Source: Bacteroides sp. (lineage in GTDB: Bacteria > Bacteroidota > Bacteroidia > Bacteroidales > Muribaculaceae). From it: a DNA stretch of 64,000 nucleotides. Under the pieces are notes generated by a model. The model saw only the letters and a list, made by a program, of their open reading frames with translations, did no database searches and was not told where the DNA came from. Numbering within the stretch: the stretch's first letter is position 1; each line of letters opens with the position of its first letter. Made by a program: the position numbers and the translations under genes. The DNA is taken from contig JAAVCP010000028.1 of NCBI GenBank assembly GCA_014802265.1, positions 1 to 64,000 on the forward strand, given 5' to 3'. Shown here one piece after another: positions 8,309 through 17,153 of this stretch.

Positions 8309-11104
8309 TTATGATAATATGAAGTCTATATCCTTTTCTGAAAGGTATTTTGAAGATGCGCTGTCAGCACTGATAAGCTCATTGAAAAGCTCACTCTTCT
8401 GCTCCTGAAGCTGTAATATTTTCTCCTCTATAGTGCCTACGGTTATCAGAGAAAATGCACTGACTGTTGACCGCTGCCCGATTCGGTGCAGCCGGTTGAT
8501 TGCCTGCTCTTCGGCTGCCTTGTTCCACCATGGCTCAAACATATAGACAGTATCAGCTGCCGTAAGGTTTAAGCCCACACCTCCCACTTTCAAGGTGAGA
8601 AGCATTACCATGCAATCCGGATCATTTTGGAATCTCTCCACTATCCGCTTTCTTGCTGAGGTGGAAGTTGAACCCGTCATGGTCTCAAATTCTATGCCAA
8701 GTTTCTCAAGGCGCGACATAACTATCTCAAGACCCGCAATGAAGTTGAAGAATACAACCGACTTATGCCCATTACTTACTGAGGCGGCCAGCGACTCTAC
8801 AAGCTCCTCTATCTTGGGCGAAGACACTGTGTTACCCGACACGCTTTCCGGCACGGACGCAATTCTGCGCAATTCATTTAACGCCTGAAACATAAGGAAC
8901 TGTGATTTTTGCACACCATCTTTTGCAATTACCTCACCGATCTGTTGCCTGTAGCTCAATCTGCGCTCATTATAAAGGCGTTGCTGCTTTTCCGACATCT
9001 CTACATACAGGGTCTGATCAATGCGTGGAGGAAGATCATCAAGCACATCTTTCTTTAGCCTGCGTAAGATGAAAGGGAAGATCTTACGTCTTAGGCTGTC
9101 TGAGGCATCTTTGTCACCGAATTTCTGTATCGGTGCTGTGTAAGATGCATTGAAATCTTCTATGGTGCCAAACATTGTCGGGTTAAGGAAGCGGAAAAGA
9201 GAGTAAAGCTCCGTTAGATTATTCTCCATGGGAGTGCCACTGAGCGCAAAGCGATGATCAGAATTGAGAAGCTGAATTGCCATGGTGGTCTGTGAAGTAT
9301 AGTTCTTTATATTTTGCGACTCGTCAAGCACTATGACATGAAACTTATGATCCTTAAGCTTCATTACGTCGTTACGCGCCACTGCATACGTTGTAAGCAT
9401 CACATTGGCATTCATTGCTTCGTCAAGATTGCGGTCAGTGCCATAATACGTAGAAAAAGTAATTGCCGGACAGAAGCGTTTAAACTCTTTCTCCCAGTTA
9501 AACAGCAGGCTACGTGGCATTATTATGAGGGTAGGGCTATCACACCCGGGATAAATCATTGAAAGCAATGCAATCGTCTGCAAGGTCTTTCCTAAACCCA
9601 TATCATCGGCAAGGCAACCACCCAACTTATTATCATAAAGATATTTAAGCCATTTTACGCCCTCGTTTTGATATGGTCGTAGTGTGGCTTTTACCTCGTA
9701 ATCCGGGTTGGGCGCACTCTTAAGCCCGTTAAATCCCTCAAGCACTGACCGAGATCGGTTGGCAAACTCCCCCGTTATCTTCGACTGAATCATCTCCTCC
9801 ACTTCCGGAAGATCAAAAAGATTCACCTTTATGCGTCCATCTTTATCGCGTCTTCTGAAAAGACGCTGAAGCCTGTTAATGTAGCTTTCATCAATTATTC
9901 CTCGGTTGCCATCGCTAAGTTGCACATAGCGTTTCTTGGCATATTGGTTCAGGATATCGGCTATGGTAAAGTGTTCTTCACCGATAGTCACGTCTCCTTC
10001 CCCCTCAAGGAAGTCTATCCCCGACGAGAAATTAAGATGCAGTTTCGGCATAGCTGCCACCACCTTATATTCCTTTAGCTTCTCGCTGCCCACGAGTCTG
10101 AACTCCTCAAGCACTTGGGGCAGTCGGTTAAGCAAAAACGGTCCGGCAGTGGCTTCCGGAATTATGAAGAAATTGCCGTCACGGTAAACCTCTTTCTTTG
10201 CCATGCGGTCAGGTGCACTTCCAAGAATCATTGATTCAAGTCGTGCGGTATACCCCTCTATGTCGCAACCCTCCACATCACGTATTGACATTTGTTGCTT
10301 GCTGTTAATCCTCACTGCGCATGTAGGTTCTATTCCGGGTGGAAGTGTGTCACCAATTGACTCCACAGTAATACCGGTGCGTAGATAAAGAGCCTTGTCG
10401 GCTGCGACTTTCTCAAGATAAAGCGTCGGCACCGCATGTTCAGTGTGTGATGACTTACGTGCCAAAGTGCCATTAAGCTCCGGTAGAATATTAACTACAT
10501 AGGAAAGAAACAACGTAAGAAACGATTCAAGAAGATCCTTATCAACAGCAGTCACCAGCGAGGCGATGCGTGTATAGTTTGCTCCCACTGATTTTATCTC
10601 ATACACGTTGTCTCCACAAAGCACATGTGTATCGTCCATAAACACTACTCCTTCAAGTTCATTGCCGTCTGTGCGCAGTCGGAGGGCTATATCTGCAGTA
10701 GATGCGGTGTCAGTAGTAGTTATTTTCAGAATCAAAGTGGAAGGTATATCCGCAAAGGTCACTGTTCCTCCGTTCGGTCCTTCAACAGAGGTTCTATTCT
10801 CTATCAAGTGTATAAGATATGGGCTTTCCCAAAAAGATACTCTGAGTTTACCGTATGTCTGTGCACTAATTCCGAAGATATCATCTGACTCCGATATTCT
10901 CTTAATCTCATTGTAGATACGGATATCACCTGCTGACATTTCAGCAAGATTTAAAGCAGCTTCCGTGACTTCTAAAAACGGCTCACTATTACTCACTGTA
11001 ATTTTAAAAATAGCTTTCTTCTTACGCTCTCCATCGGAAGGACGTGGCATTCTCAAAGGAGTCAACGCAGAGAATATATTACTAAATATGTTTGGTTCTG
11101 CCAT
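8309..11104 (-). CDS. SNF2-family DNA-dependent ATPase/helicase
   Basis: 931 residues. After an N-terminal region of about 460 residues without clear motifs, the SNF2 core starts at RPYQNEGVKWL. Motif I is ADDMGLGKT (about 499-507), motif II is LDESQ (593-597, the DESQ variant of DEAH), motif III is ALSGTPMENN, and motif VI is AINRLHRIGQRS. It should be an ATP-driven double-stranded-DNA translocase or remodeller in the cytoplasm. The long N-terminal extension and the downstream partner gene suggest a two-protein complex. No nuclease or methyltransferase is adjacent, so it is not DISARM. Whether it serves repair, transcription or defence cannot be decided from sequence. Confidence 0.9.
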   Translation of the reverse strand: MAEPNIFSNIFSALTPLRMPRPSDGERKKKAIFKITVSNSEPFLEVTEAALNLAEMSAGDIRIYNEIKRISESDDIFGISAQTYGKLRVSFWESPYLIHLIENRTSVEGPNGGTVTFADIPSTLILKITTTDTASTADIALRLRTDGNELEGVVFMDDTHVLCGDNVYEIKSVGANYTRIASLVTAVDKDLLESFLTLFLSYVVNILPELNGTLARKSSHTEHAVPTLYLEKVAADKALYLRTGITVESIGDTLPPGIEPTCAVRINSKQQMSIRDVEGCDIEGYTARLESMILGSAPDRMAKKEVYRDGNFFIIPEATAGPFLLNRLPQVLEEFRLVGSEKLKEYKVVAAMPKLHLNFSSGIDFLEGEGDVTIGEEHFTIADILNQYAKKRYVQLSDGNRGIIDESYINRLQRLFRRRDKDGRIKVNLFDLPEVEEMIQSKITGEFANRSRSVLEGFNGLKSAPNPDYEVKATLRPYQNEGVKWLKYLYDNKLGGCLADDMGLGKTLQTIALLSMIYPGCDSPTLIIMPRSLLFNWEKEFKRFCPAITFSTYYGTDRNLDEAMNANVMLTTYAVARNDVMKLKDHKFHVIVLDESQNIKNYTSQTTMAIQLLNSDHRFALSGTPMENNLTELYSLFRFLNPTMFGTIEDFNASYTAPIQKFGDKDASDSLRRKIFPFILRRLKKDVLDDLPPRIDQTLYVEMSEKQQRLYNERRLSYRQQIGEVIAKDGVQKSQFLMFQALNELRRIASVPESVSGNTVSSPKIEELVESLAASVSNGHKSVVFFNFIAGLEIVMSRLEKLGIEFETMTGSTSTSARKRIVERFQNDPDCMVMLLTLKVGGVGLNLTAADTVYMFEPWWNKAAEEQAINRLHRIGQRSTVSAFSLITVGTIEEKILQLQEQKSELFNELISADSASSKYLSEKDIDFILS

Positions 11105-11203
11105 AGTGTTTTTATATTTCTAACAAATTAGATTCTCAATATTCTATTCTCCTTACCCGTTTTCTATTCTTAAACAAAACTTACCCAGTCTTTCAGACGC
11201 TTA

Positions 11204-12253
11204 TTAGCGAATTTTAGATTGAATATCTTTCATAGCATTATTATAATTATCCATAATGACACCAGATTTTAAAATACCGCTGTCAAATAATCGAATAAGA
11301 AAATTATTATACGATTCATTGGGCATACGATTTGGCAGATTTACATATATTATTGGAGCCAAAACCAAACTGCCATCAACGTATTGTGAAAATTCATCAA
11401 AAACACTTTGATTGTCTCGAATCCCTAAATTATTTGATATATATACTTCTGCTGCAACAACGAAAGCTTCATTTCTACCTTCACCATGTTTTTGTGCAAT
11501 ATCTTCATTACTCCTATAAAATGGGTCACTATCAAGGTTACACAGCTTTTCCATAAGTTCAGGTGAAAGGTATAGGTTATGTAAATTTTCGTGAATATAG
11601 ATATTCATAAAATTTAATCTTAACTGCTTCTCTATTTCCAGATTGAGAATAAGTGGAGTGCAGCAAAATGATTCATCCGAAAGATTGAAAGCATTCTCAA
11701 TATCCAAAATAAATATTTTGGATTGAGTATCAGACAAAAATTCCGGTGAGAAAAAATCAGTGAGGCTTTGGCGTATATTGTTCAGAAGGTTCTTATTCAA
11801 GTTATAGCCGTCGATATGAGACTGTAGTTTGGGATAGATCGTATTATCCCAATATTCTGAATATCCATTTTCAACTAATTTTTGAAGAATATAAGAAAGT
11901 TGTGGTTGAACAGACAGGATATCTTTCGCCCATTCGACATCCCGAGCAAGGCTATCTAAATGCTGAACAGTGAATAGGCATCTTGAAATATCGTCTTTAT
12001 CCCCGTGTAGTTCAGAATACAGATTGCAAAGTTTAGATGCACTGCAATTAGAATTAACGTCAGCAATATTAGAGACAAAAACGGAATCAGCACAAAGCGC
12101 AGCAAACCGTGTATCTTCTTTAATATGGTCTATATATTGAGGTAGACATAATAAATCAAAGGACTTAGACGTGTTAAATACCTCTCCAAAAGAAATATTC
12201 CAAGAAAGCAAAGAATATGTTACTAACGTAAGAAATCTAAATAGAGCATTCAT
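11204..12253 (-). CDS. Putative exported HExxH metallopeptidase
   Basis: 349 residues with a hydrophobic N-terminus (LFRFLTLVTYSLLSWNISFG) that looks like a signal peptide. The segment NIYIHENLHNLYL carries HENLH at 221-225, a fit to HExxH. About 37 residues later NEAFVVAAEVY (E262, E269) could supply the third zinc ligand, as in gluzincins. The rest is helical. Many Bacteroidetes DUF4932-like proteins have this layout, but I cannot confirm the family. The gene is monocistronic, lying between the SNF2 pair and an IS110 element. The HExxH match is short, so the enzymatic assignment is tentative. Confidence 0.5.
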   Translation of the reverse strand: MNALFRFLTLVTYSLLSWNISFGEVFNTSKSFDLLCLPQYIDHIKEDTRFAALCADSVFVSNIADVNSNCSASKLCNLYSELHGDKDDISRCLFTVQHLDSLARDVEWAKDILSVQPQLSYILQKLVENGYSEYWDNTIYPKLQSHIDGYNLNKNLLNNIRQSLTDFFSPEFLSDTQSKIFILDIENAFNLSDESFCCTPLILNLEIEKQLRLNFMNIYIHENLHNLYLSPELMEKLCNLDSDPFYRSNEDIAQKHGEGRNEAFVVAAEVYISNNLGIRDNQSVFDEFSQYVDGSLVLAPIIYVNLPNRMPNESYNNFLIRLFDSGILKSGVIMDNYNNAMKDIQSKIR

Positions 12254-12282
12254 GCTTGATTCATTTTTTTGTAAATATAGAT

Positions 12283-12300
12283 AAAAATCCTGAGATTTTT
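12283..12300. terminator. Small hairpin at IS110 left flank
   Basis: AAAAATC-CTGA-GATTTTT is a perfect 7-bp hairpin with a T-run on its 3' side, between the HExxH gene and the IS110 transposase. It may terminate transcription or mark the edge of the element. Confidence 0.35.
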
Positions 12301-12407
12301 ACACCGGCAGGATAAAAAACAAGGTCGGCTCGCTGATTTGTGTCGCCTCCTGCGTGCTCTTAGTCACAATTTTAGTAATTTGGAGGAATAATTATAAATT
12401 TCAAAAT
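12301..12407 (+). ncRNA. Candidate bridge-RNA region of IS110 element
   Basis: The 107 nt before the transposase start are non-coding and self-complementary: GCAGGA (12307-12312) can pair with TCCTGC (12348-12353), enclosing an inner loop. IS110-group elements encode their guide (bridge) RNA in the 5' non-coding end, so this is where it would lie. No boundary or target match could be computed here. Confidence 0.25.
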
Positions 12408-13607
12408 ATGGACAGAAACCGAACGGTAGGCGGCCTTGATGTCCACAAAGATAGCATTTATCTTTGTATTATGGGTCATGACGAGGCAATTATTTTTGAA
12501 AAAACCTATGGAGTGCTGACTCCGGATCTGCGTCAGATGTGCAATGACATGATGGACCGGGGTGTCACCGAAGCCGCAATGGAGAGTACCGCAGTCTACT
12601 GGATACCAGTATGGAACGAGCTTTGCGAGTCAGTGGAACTTAAACTCGTGAATCCATACTTCATTAAGCAACTTCCGGGACGTAAGAGCGATGTCAGGGA
12701 TGCGCAATGGATAGCCGAGTGTCTGCTGAAAAATCTAATCAAGGGAAGTTTTGTCCCCGAGCCCATAGTTCAGGATATGCGTAAACTTAACCGACGTATC
12801 TTTGACCTGCAGGAGGACATCACCTATTATTCCAATAAGCTTGATGCGGCCTTACAAAGATGTGGTCTCCGACTGAGCAACTATGTCTCCACAATTGTTG
12901 GCAAGAGTTACCGAAAGTCTGTGGCGGCAGTCGCATCAGGCATAACGGGTCCCGGTGAACTCATCAGATGTATTCACGGTCGAATTGTCAACAAGCATGG
13001 AAAAGATACGATACTTGCAGCCATTACAGGTTCATTCTCCCGGACAGACATTACCGTCATAAGACAATATTGGGAATTGCTGGAGATTTACTCCCGGCAG
13101 TCCGGGGAATGCCAGTCTCAACTGACGGCATTATGCGAGACCCATTTCCCCACAGAATACAGACGACTTCAGACCATACCCGGTGTCAAGGAACGCGCCG
13201 CCACAGCCATAATTGCGGAGACCGGTGTTGACATGAAGATGTTTGCCACAGCCGCAGCGCTTGTGGGTTGGTGCGGACTAAAGCCCAGAAATGATGTGAG
13301 CAACGGACGCTACAAAAGCCGGAAGATAACCCATGGCAACAGGTACCTGCGTCATATCCTTATCGAAATCTCATGGACTGCCTCACGAAAACGTAACTGC
13401 TTCTTCTCAAATTTCAGCTATATGCAGACAACGGTAAAGAAGAAAAGCAAGATGAAAATACAGGTGGCTATTGCCCGTAAGATACTTGTCGCCGTATGGC
13501 ATATGCTCTCAAAGCAGGAGGACTTCACCGACATCTATCTCAAGCGTCTTGAACAGCAGAGACTGATGGAGGAGAAACTCAAATCACTTGAATCGAAAAT
13601 GACCTGA
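12408..13607 (+). CDS. IS110-family transposase
   Basis: 399 residues from the ATG at 12408. The N-terminal RuvC-like DEDD domain shows GGLDVHKDSIYLC (first Asp), AMESTAVYWIPVW and KSDVRDAQWIAE (last two acidic residues). The C-terminal Transposase_20 domain has IPGVKERAATAIIAE, the GWCGLKPRND segment, and THGNRYLRHILIEISWTAS with the conserved Ser region. Length is normal and no lesion is seen, so the element may be active. A frame extends upstream to 12354, but the consensus start is MDRNRTVGGLDVHKD. A 7-bp inverted repeat, TGCAATG/CATTGCA (13631-13661), follows the stop. Confidence 0.93.
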   Translation: MDRNRTVGGLDVHKDSIYLCIMGHDEAIIFEKTYGVLTPDLRQMCNDMMDRGVTEAAMESTAVYWIPVWNELCESVELKLVNPYFIKQLPGRKSDVRDAQWIAECLLKNLIKGSFVPEPIVQDMRKLNRRIFDLQEDITYYSNKLDAALQRCGLRLSNYVSTIVGKSYRKSVAAVASGITGPGELIRCIHGRIVNKHGKDTILAAITGSFSRTDITVIRQYWELLEIYSRQSGECQSQLTALCETHFPTEYRRLQTIPGVKERAATAIIAETGVDMKMFATAAALVGWCGLKPRNDVSNGRYKSRKITHGNRYLRHILIEISWTASRKRNCFFSNFSYMQTTVKKKSKMKIQVAIARKILVAVWHMLSKQEDFTDIYLKRLEQQRLMEEKLKSLESKMT

Positions 13608-13829
13608 CCGCCATTCGACATACCTTCCGTTGCAATGTAATTAACTTTATGGTGCATTGCAGCCCGGTTCGTAAATTTGCAGAAGCATCGGAAGGAGTTG
13701 GATACCGGCATAAGCTATCCAAGCTTGTAGAGGAAAGTAACAATCTTATATCTGTATCCATGGCTGAAACGTCTTGGGTTGCATTGTCGTGTCTATACGA
13801 CAGAAAATATGGCTTTCTTGACCATACTT

Positions 13830-14010
13830 AAGATGTTTGGGGGAGAAGTTGCCAATTACGTTTTAGAGGAAGTTACTGAAATTTTTTGTACTGCAGATGA
13901 TTTTTGCAAAGAATTTGAGATCCAGATGGCAAAAAAACGCTCTTTCGTACTCTTCGGATACGCCTAAACGCCGTAGAAAACACATGATTTCTCCTGTCCG
14001 ATCCTGAGGT
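13830..14010 (+). pseudogene. N-terminal remnant of IS982-type transposase
   Basis: The translation shows EEVTEIFCTADDFCKEFEIQMAKK, the usual start of IS982-family transposases, then a frame change to TPKRRRKHMIS and another to LSDPEVIEK, which continue the family's N-terminal region (…KRRRxxxLSxxEVMTI…). Everything beyond is lost. It lies at the left edge of the decayed island. A C-terminal piece of the same family, in the same orientation, lies at 18812-19024. Confidence 0.55.
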
Positions 14011-14130
14011 CATTGAAAAGCCACCATGCACGTATCCGCTCACCGATGGAAGGCCTGACAATCCAGAAGTTCTACCGGATACGGATGTAGATGTTTAACA
14101 GCATAATTTCAATTTTTGTCATCTACTAAA

Positions 14131-14868
14131 ATGGCAGATATGTACTCAATCGTCAAGAAACAAGATGAGAAGATTGACGGACTTCTCAAGATTGCAAATG
14201 AAAATAAGTATCTACTCTTGGACATAGATACCAGATTGGCATCCGAGCCGGGCACAAGCGGCTCAGTCAGTATATGGCGTCCCTGAAAAAATACAAGTGG
14301 AACTACCTGCGAATATCGCCACAAAAGAAAACGTGTTAGGGGCGGTGAATCAGGCACTCAAAAATCAGACCGACTATACGGCACGAGTGATTACTAAGCT
14401 CTATACTGATGTATTGCCGAAACAATCTACATCACAGCCGTCATCCCCAGCGGTCAGTGATGAACAGATTACAAAAGTCGCTGATGCAGCAGCCAACAAG
14501 ACAGTAGCAAAGCGATACGAGAAACTGGATGCTATGGCAGACACAGTGACGCACCGCATCTACAATATTGTTAACGATGCTATCTGAGCAGCACTTCCGA
14601 AATGGGCATACACCATCTTCGCAATCGCTGTCCTCACCGCCGGAGGATTCGGTTATGGGTTCTTCTATCAACTCAATGAAAATCAAAACTGAAAGATGTC
14701 GAATGGCTCTACCGCTATGAGAGAGGACTCAACCGTGACCTGAATATAGTAATGCACCGAGAACGTCTTATGCTACACGGAACACCACACGAAGTTGACA
14801 GTATGAGATCACTAATCCGCTTTAACGAGCAACGAGTCAAAGCAGATACTACTTTTATCTTTAAATAA
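14131..14868 (+). pseudogene. Broken mobilisation-associated membrane protein
   Basis: Three collinear pieces reconstruct one protein of about 245 residues. They are MADMYSIVKKQDEKIDGLLK (14131-14286), VELPANIATKENVLGAVNQ up to a TGA at 14585-14587, and then ALPKWAYTIFAIAVLTAGGF, a membrane helix, to 14692. A return to the first frame gives LKDVEWLYRYERGLNRDLN, ending at 14868. The layout (N-terminal helical region, one TM segment, short RYE/RDL tail) matches small membrane proteins found beside MobA/relaxase genes in Bacteroides mobile elements. Two frameshifts and one nonsense codon are present. The first shift is at CCC-TGA, a classic +1 slippery context, but the other lesions argue for decay. 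Confidence 0.6.
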
Positions 14869-14920
14869 CTGATATTGCTATTACCACGACAAGAGCATTA
14901 TATCTTGCCGGGGTATCAAT

Positions 14921-16009
14921 TTATCTAACAATAACTTTACATTCCTGATTATAGTTTATCTCAAACAACCTATCATCACGTAAGTAATCTATTTGTTTAA
15001 AATGAGGACAATTTATAGCATTAGATGGCATCGGGAATTGCTTTGTTCCTTTTGATTTGTACAATATACACATCGAGCGCATATAGTAATCATTCATTCT
15101 ATAGAACTTACACATTGTGCAATACCTTATACCTAATCCAGATTCCGACAATTTCCAAAAAGCAAAATCCCTGCCAATTGGAGATTTTGATTCTATTCTG
15201 AATCGGGAATTTTCAATCTCAGGTGGGTTTAAGCTTAGACATTTTACGGATTCGTCATAATCCTCAATTTCGTCAAATTTAAAATATCCTTTTGAATCTA
15301 TCCAAAATCGAAACTTATATGCTTGATGAATGGTGTTGGGGACTTCGTATGAATCAGCCTTAAAATTATAAAACCGAATTTTTCTATCTTGCTCTTTCCT
15401 CCAATGGTTAACATCTACGTCGTCTTCAATAATAGACGCACTGGAAACAATCTGTTCAATGTCCTCTTCAGATTCAATGTGAATCTCAATAATACGATGG
15501 CTTGAATTCAGCTTTTCTTCAGTTGATTTGTGTGTTACGTATATTTCTATAAGAACAGGAGGTGTATTATTCGACTGATTAGATATCATTAAATCAGCTC
15601 TGAATTTATCAATTGCAACTTCTTCTTCGCAATGGTCATAATATTTCTTTAGATCAAATACCTTTGTAGAGTTCCACGAACAAGGTTGACTTGCTCCTAA
15701 AGGACATTCTACAATGGCACAGGTGGATTTTGGTTGAAATGACACGGTGAATCGTTGTGATTTATTAAAACACTCGCATATACGTTTTTTTGCAACTTTA
15801 TGTAGATATGTTTCATATGAACAATCTACAAGACTACCCTTGTGAGCAAAATGCCACCGTCTTTTACTTCCTTGTCGCGGAATCATAGTTTTACCACAAC
15901 AAGGACAATAATAATCATTTCCTTTTATTGCATCTATAACATTAACCAAATGCAAATCTTTATCCATTGAATAGGAATAATCCTGCTTTACCACCATATC
16001 AAATGTCAA
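14921..16009 (-). CDS. CoiA-like nuclease-domain protein
   Basis: 362 residues. The N-terminus has a zinc-finger-like CPCCGKTM followed by KRRWHFAHK, the signature opening of CoiA-like proteins. Then comes YLHKVAKKRI, and a restriction-endonuclease-like core with FRADLMI and PVLIEIYVTHKSTEEK, where Asp and Glu of a PD-(D/E)xK site are expected. A second Cys cluster (YCTMCKFY, SMCILY, NCPHF) near the C-terminus may bind metal. CoiA acts in DNA uptake or recombination in Firmicutes; stand-alone relatives in Bacteroidetes are uncharacterised. The start overlaps the XRE gene stop by 11 bp, so they form one operon. Confidence 0.7.
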   Translation of the reverse strand: MTFDMVVKQDYSYSMDKDLHLVNVIDAIKGNDYYCPCCGKTMIPRQGSKRRWHFAHKGSLVDCSYETYLHKVAKKRICECFNKSQRFTVSFQPKSTCAIVECPLGASQPCSWNSTKVFDLKKYYDHCEEEVAIDKFRADLMISNQSNNTPPVLIEIYVTHKSTEEKLNSSHRIIEIHIESEEDIEQIVSSASIIEDDVDVNHWRKEQDRKIRFYNFKADSYEVPNTIHQAYKFRFWIDSKGYFKFDEIEDYDESVKCLSLNPPEIENSRFRIESKSPIGRDFAFWKLSESGLGIRYCTMCKFYRMNDYYMRSMCILYKSKGTKQFPMPSNAINCPHFKQIDYLRDDRLFEINYNQECKVIVR

Positions 16010-16505
16010 CTAAATCAAGTTTTTTACCCAAAGAAGTGGCAATCTTTGATAATATATCAATACCCACTGAATATTTGCCGTTCTCAATTCTACTTAAATT
16101 AGCGGCATCTATGCCAGCCAATTTTGCAAGATCTCGCGCTTCTATTCCTCTTTCCTCTCTAATCTGACGTATTCTATTGCCTATGCGAGTACGTTCACCT
16201 TGCCTGTCTCCTGAACTTATCCCCAAGAATGATATGCCATTCAGCATAGCATCTCTCCAAATATTGTTAATCATAAGCTCTTTATCTGGAGAATAGTTCT
16301 TGTCGAAAATCGCTTCTACGAGATGTAGCTCATACTTACGCGTTTCTTCACTAATATATTTGCCAATTTGACACAATACCTGAAACACTTCACCATCGGG
16401 TGCAGTAACTTTAACGATTTTTGAGTCCAAAACTTCAGCCTGAGTTTTGAACTCCATAGACATAAATTTCTTAAGTTCTTTATTCATTATCATATTTTGC
16501 CGCAT
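15999..16505 (-). CDS. XRE-family regulator, C-terminal HTH
   Basis: 168 residues. The last 65 form a canonical XRE helix-turn-helix (IRQIREERGIEARDLAKLAG then NLSRIENGKYSVGIDILSKIA). The N-terminal 100 residues are of unknown fold and may sense a signal. Starts at 16505, 16493 and 16487 are all possible; 16505 fits the promoter TTG-N19-TAATTTTG at 16543-16572. The HTH at the C-terminus rather than the N-terminus is common among regulators of small nuclease or toxin operons in Bacteroidetes. The downstream overlapping gene encodes a CoiA-like protein that it probably controls. Confidence 0.85.
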   Translation of the reverse strand: MRQNMIMNKELKKFMSMEFKTQAEVLDSKIVKVTAPDGEVFQVLCQIGKYISEETRKYELHLVEAIFDKNYSPDKELMINNIWRDAMLNGISFLGISSGDRQGERTRIGNRIRQIREERGIEARDLAKLAGIDAANLSRIENGKYSVGIDILSKIATSLGKKLDLVDI

Positions 16506-16542
16506 TTAAAGTGTTGCCGCCACCTTTATAAGTTTGATGTTG

Positions 16543-16572
16543 CAAAATTAGTAAAAATATTTTAATTGGCAA
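16543..16572 (-). promoter_or_regulatory. Promoter of XRE-CoiA operon
   Basis: On the minus strand TTG (16572-16570), a 19-bp spacer and TAATTTTG (16550-16543) match the Bacteroidetes consensus exactly. Confidence 0.65.
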
Positions 16573-16642
16573 ATACAACAATCCCAAATTACAATATACA
16601 TTAATATCCGATGCCCCGAGACTAATTATGCGCTTATTTCGA

Positions 16643-16672
16643 TTGTAATCTCAGAATTTATTTGTAACTTTG
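16643..16672 (+). promoter_or_regulatory. Promoter of broken HTH operon
   Basis: TTG (16643-16645), a 19-bp spacer and TAACTTTG (16665-16672) match the consensus exactly. The HTH gene starts at 16717. Confidence 0.65.
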
Positions 16673-16716
16673 CGTTTAACATCAAAGTATTGTAACAAGT
16701 AAGCAAAGCAAGTGAA

Positions 16717-16926
16717 ATGGAATCACAGAAGATAAATAGGATAAAAGTTGCGTTAGTTGAGAACGGTAAAACTGGTAAATGACTTGCCGAACAGGTCGGT
16801 AAAAATGAAGCTACAGTTTCCCGATGGTGTTCCAATAAAATGCAACCCTCACTTGATACACTTGTGAGGATTTCTGAGTTACTTGATATTGATGTTAAAG
16901 ACTTAATCATAAGCAACAAAACATAG
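16717..16926 (+). pseudogene. Small XRE HTH gene with in-frame TGA
   Basis: The 70-codon frame from ATG 16717 to TAG 16926 encodes a complete small XRE HTH protein (MESQKINRIKVALVENGKTGK-stop-LAEQVGKNEATVSRW). A TGA at 16780-16782 (codon 22) occupies the position where this family has Trp (KTxKWLAEQ). Everything after it is conserved, so a TGG to TGA change appears recent. The promoter is intact. Without suppression only a 21-residue peptide would be made. The DUF3791-like gene starts 2 bp after the stop. Confidence 0.8.
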
Positions 16927-16928
16927 TT

Positions 16929-17153
16929 ATGGACAAGAAAGAAATATTTAACCGAATAGAATATGTAGTGGCGTGTGTTGGAGCTTTCGCGCAACGATAT
17001 AAACTCTCCAATATGCAGGCCTACGCATATCTGCGCCGTTTTATCGGAATAGATTTCCTTCTCAATTTATGTTGCCGAACATACCCTTTCTATCGACGAT
17101 GCTGTCTCAGATCTCCAAGTCATTTGCCAACGGGAAGGGGTAGGATATGTTAA
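16929..17153 (+). pseudogene. DUF3791-like protein, frameshifted
   Basis: It starts MDKKEIFNRIEYVVACVGAF then QRYKLSNMQAYAYLRRF, matching the start of DUF3791 proteins. After GIDFL a one-base shift near 17060-17075 is needed to recover HTLSIDDAVSDLQVICQREG, the family's C-terminal part; the original frame instead ends in a Cys/Arg-rich non-homologous tail. DUF3791 genes often sit in small clusters with DUF3990 genes. No DUF3990 gene is present here. Confidence 0.6.

Noticed and set aside
9314-10916. Several plus-strand frames inside the SNF2 gene
   Set aside because: Antisense shadows of a well-supported helicase gene with no independent start signals or family matches.
6411-11104. DISARM or type I restriction locus
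   Set aside because: The SNF2 gene lacks DISARM partners (DrmA/B/C, methylase, PLD protein), and no HsdR/M/S gene is adjacent.
13649-13831. 60-codon plus-strand frame after the IS110 transposase
   Set aside because: No recognised family; it lies in the likely right end of IS110 and runs into the IS982-type relic.
16626-16994. 122-codon minus-strand frame
   Set aside because: It is antisense to the HTH and DUF3791-like genes, which show clear family matches and a consensus promoter.
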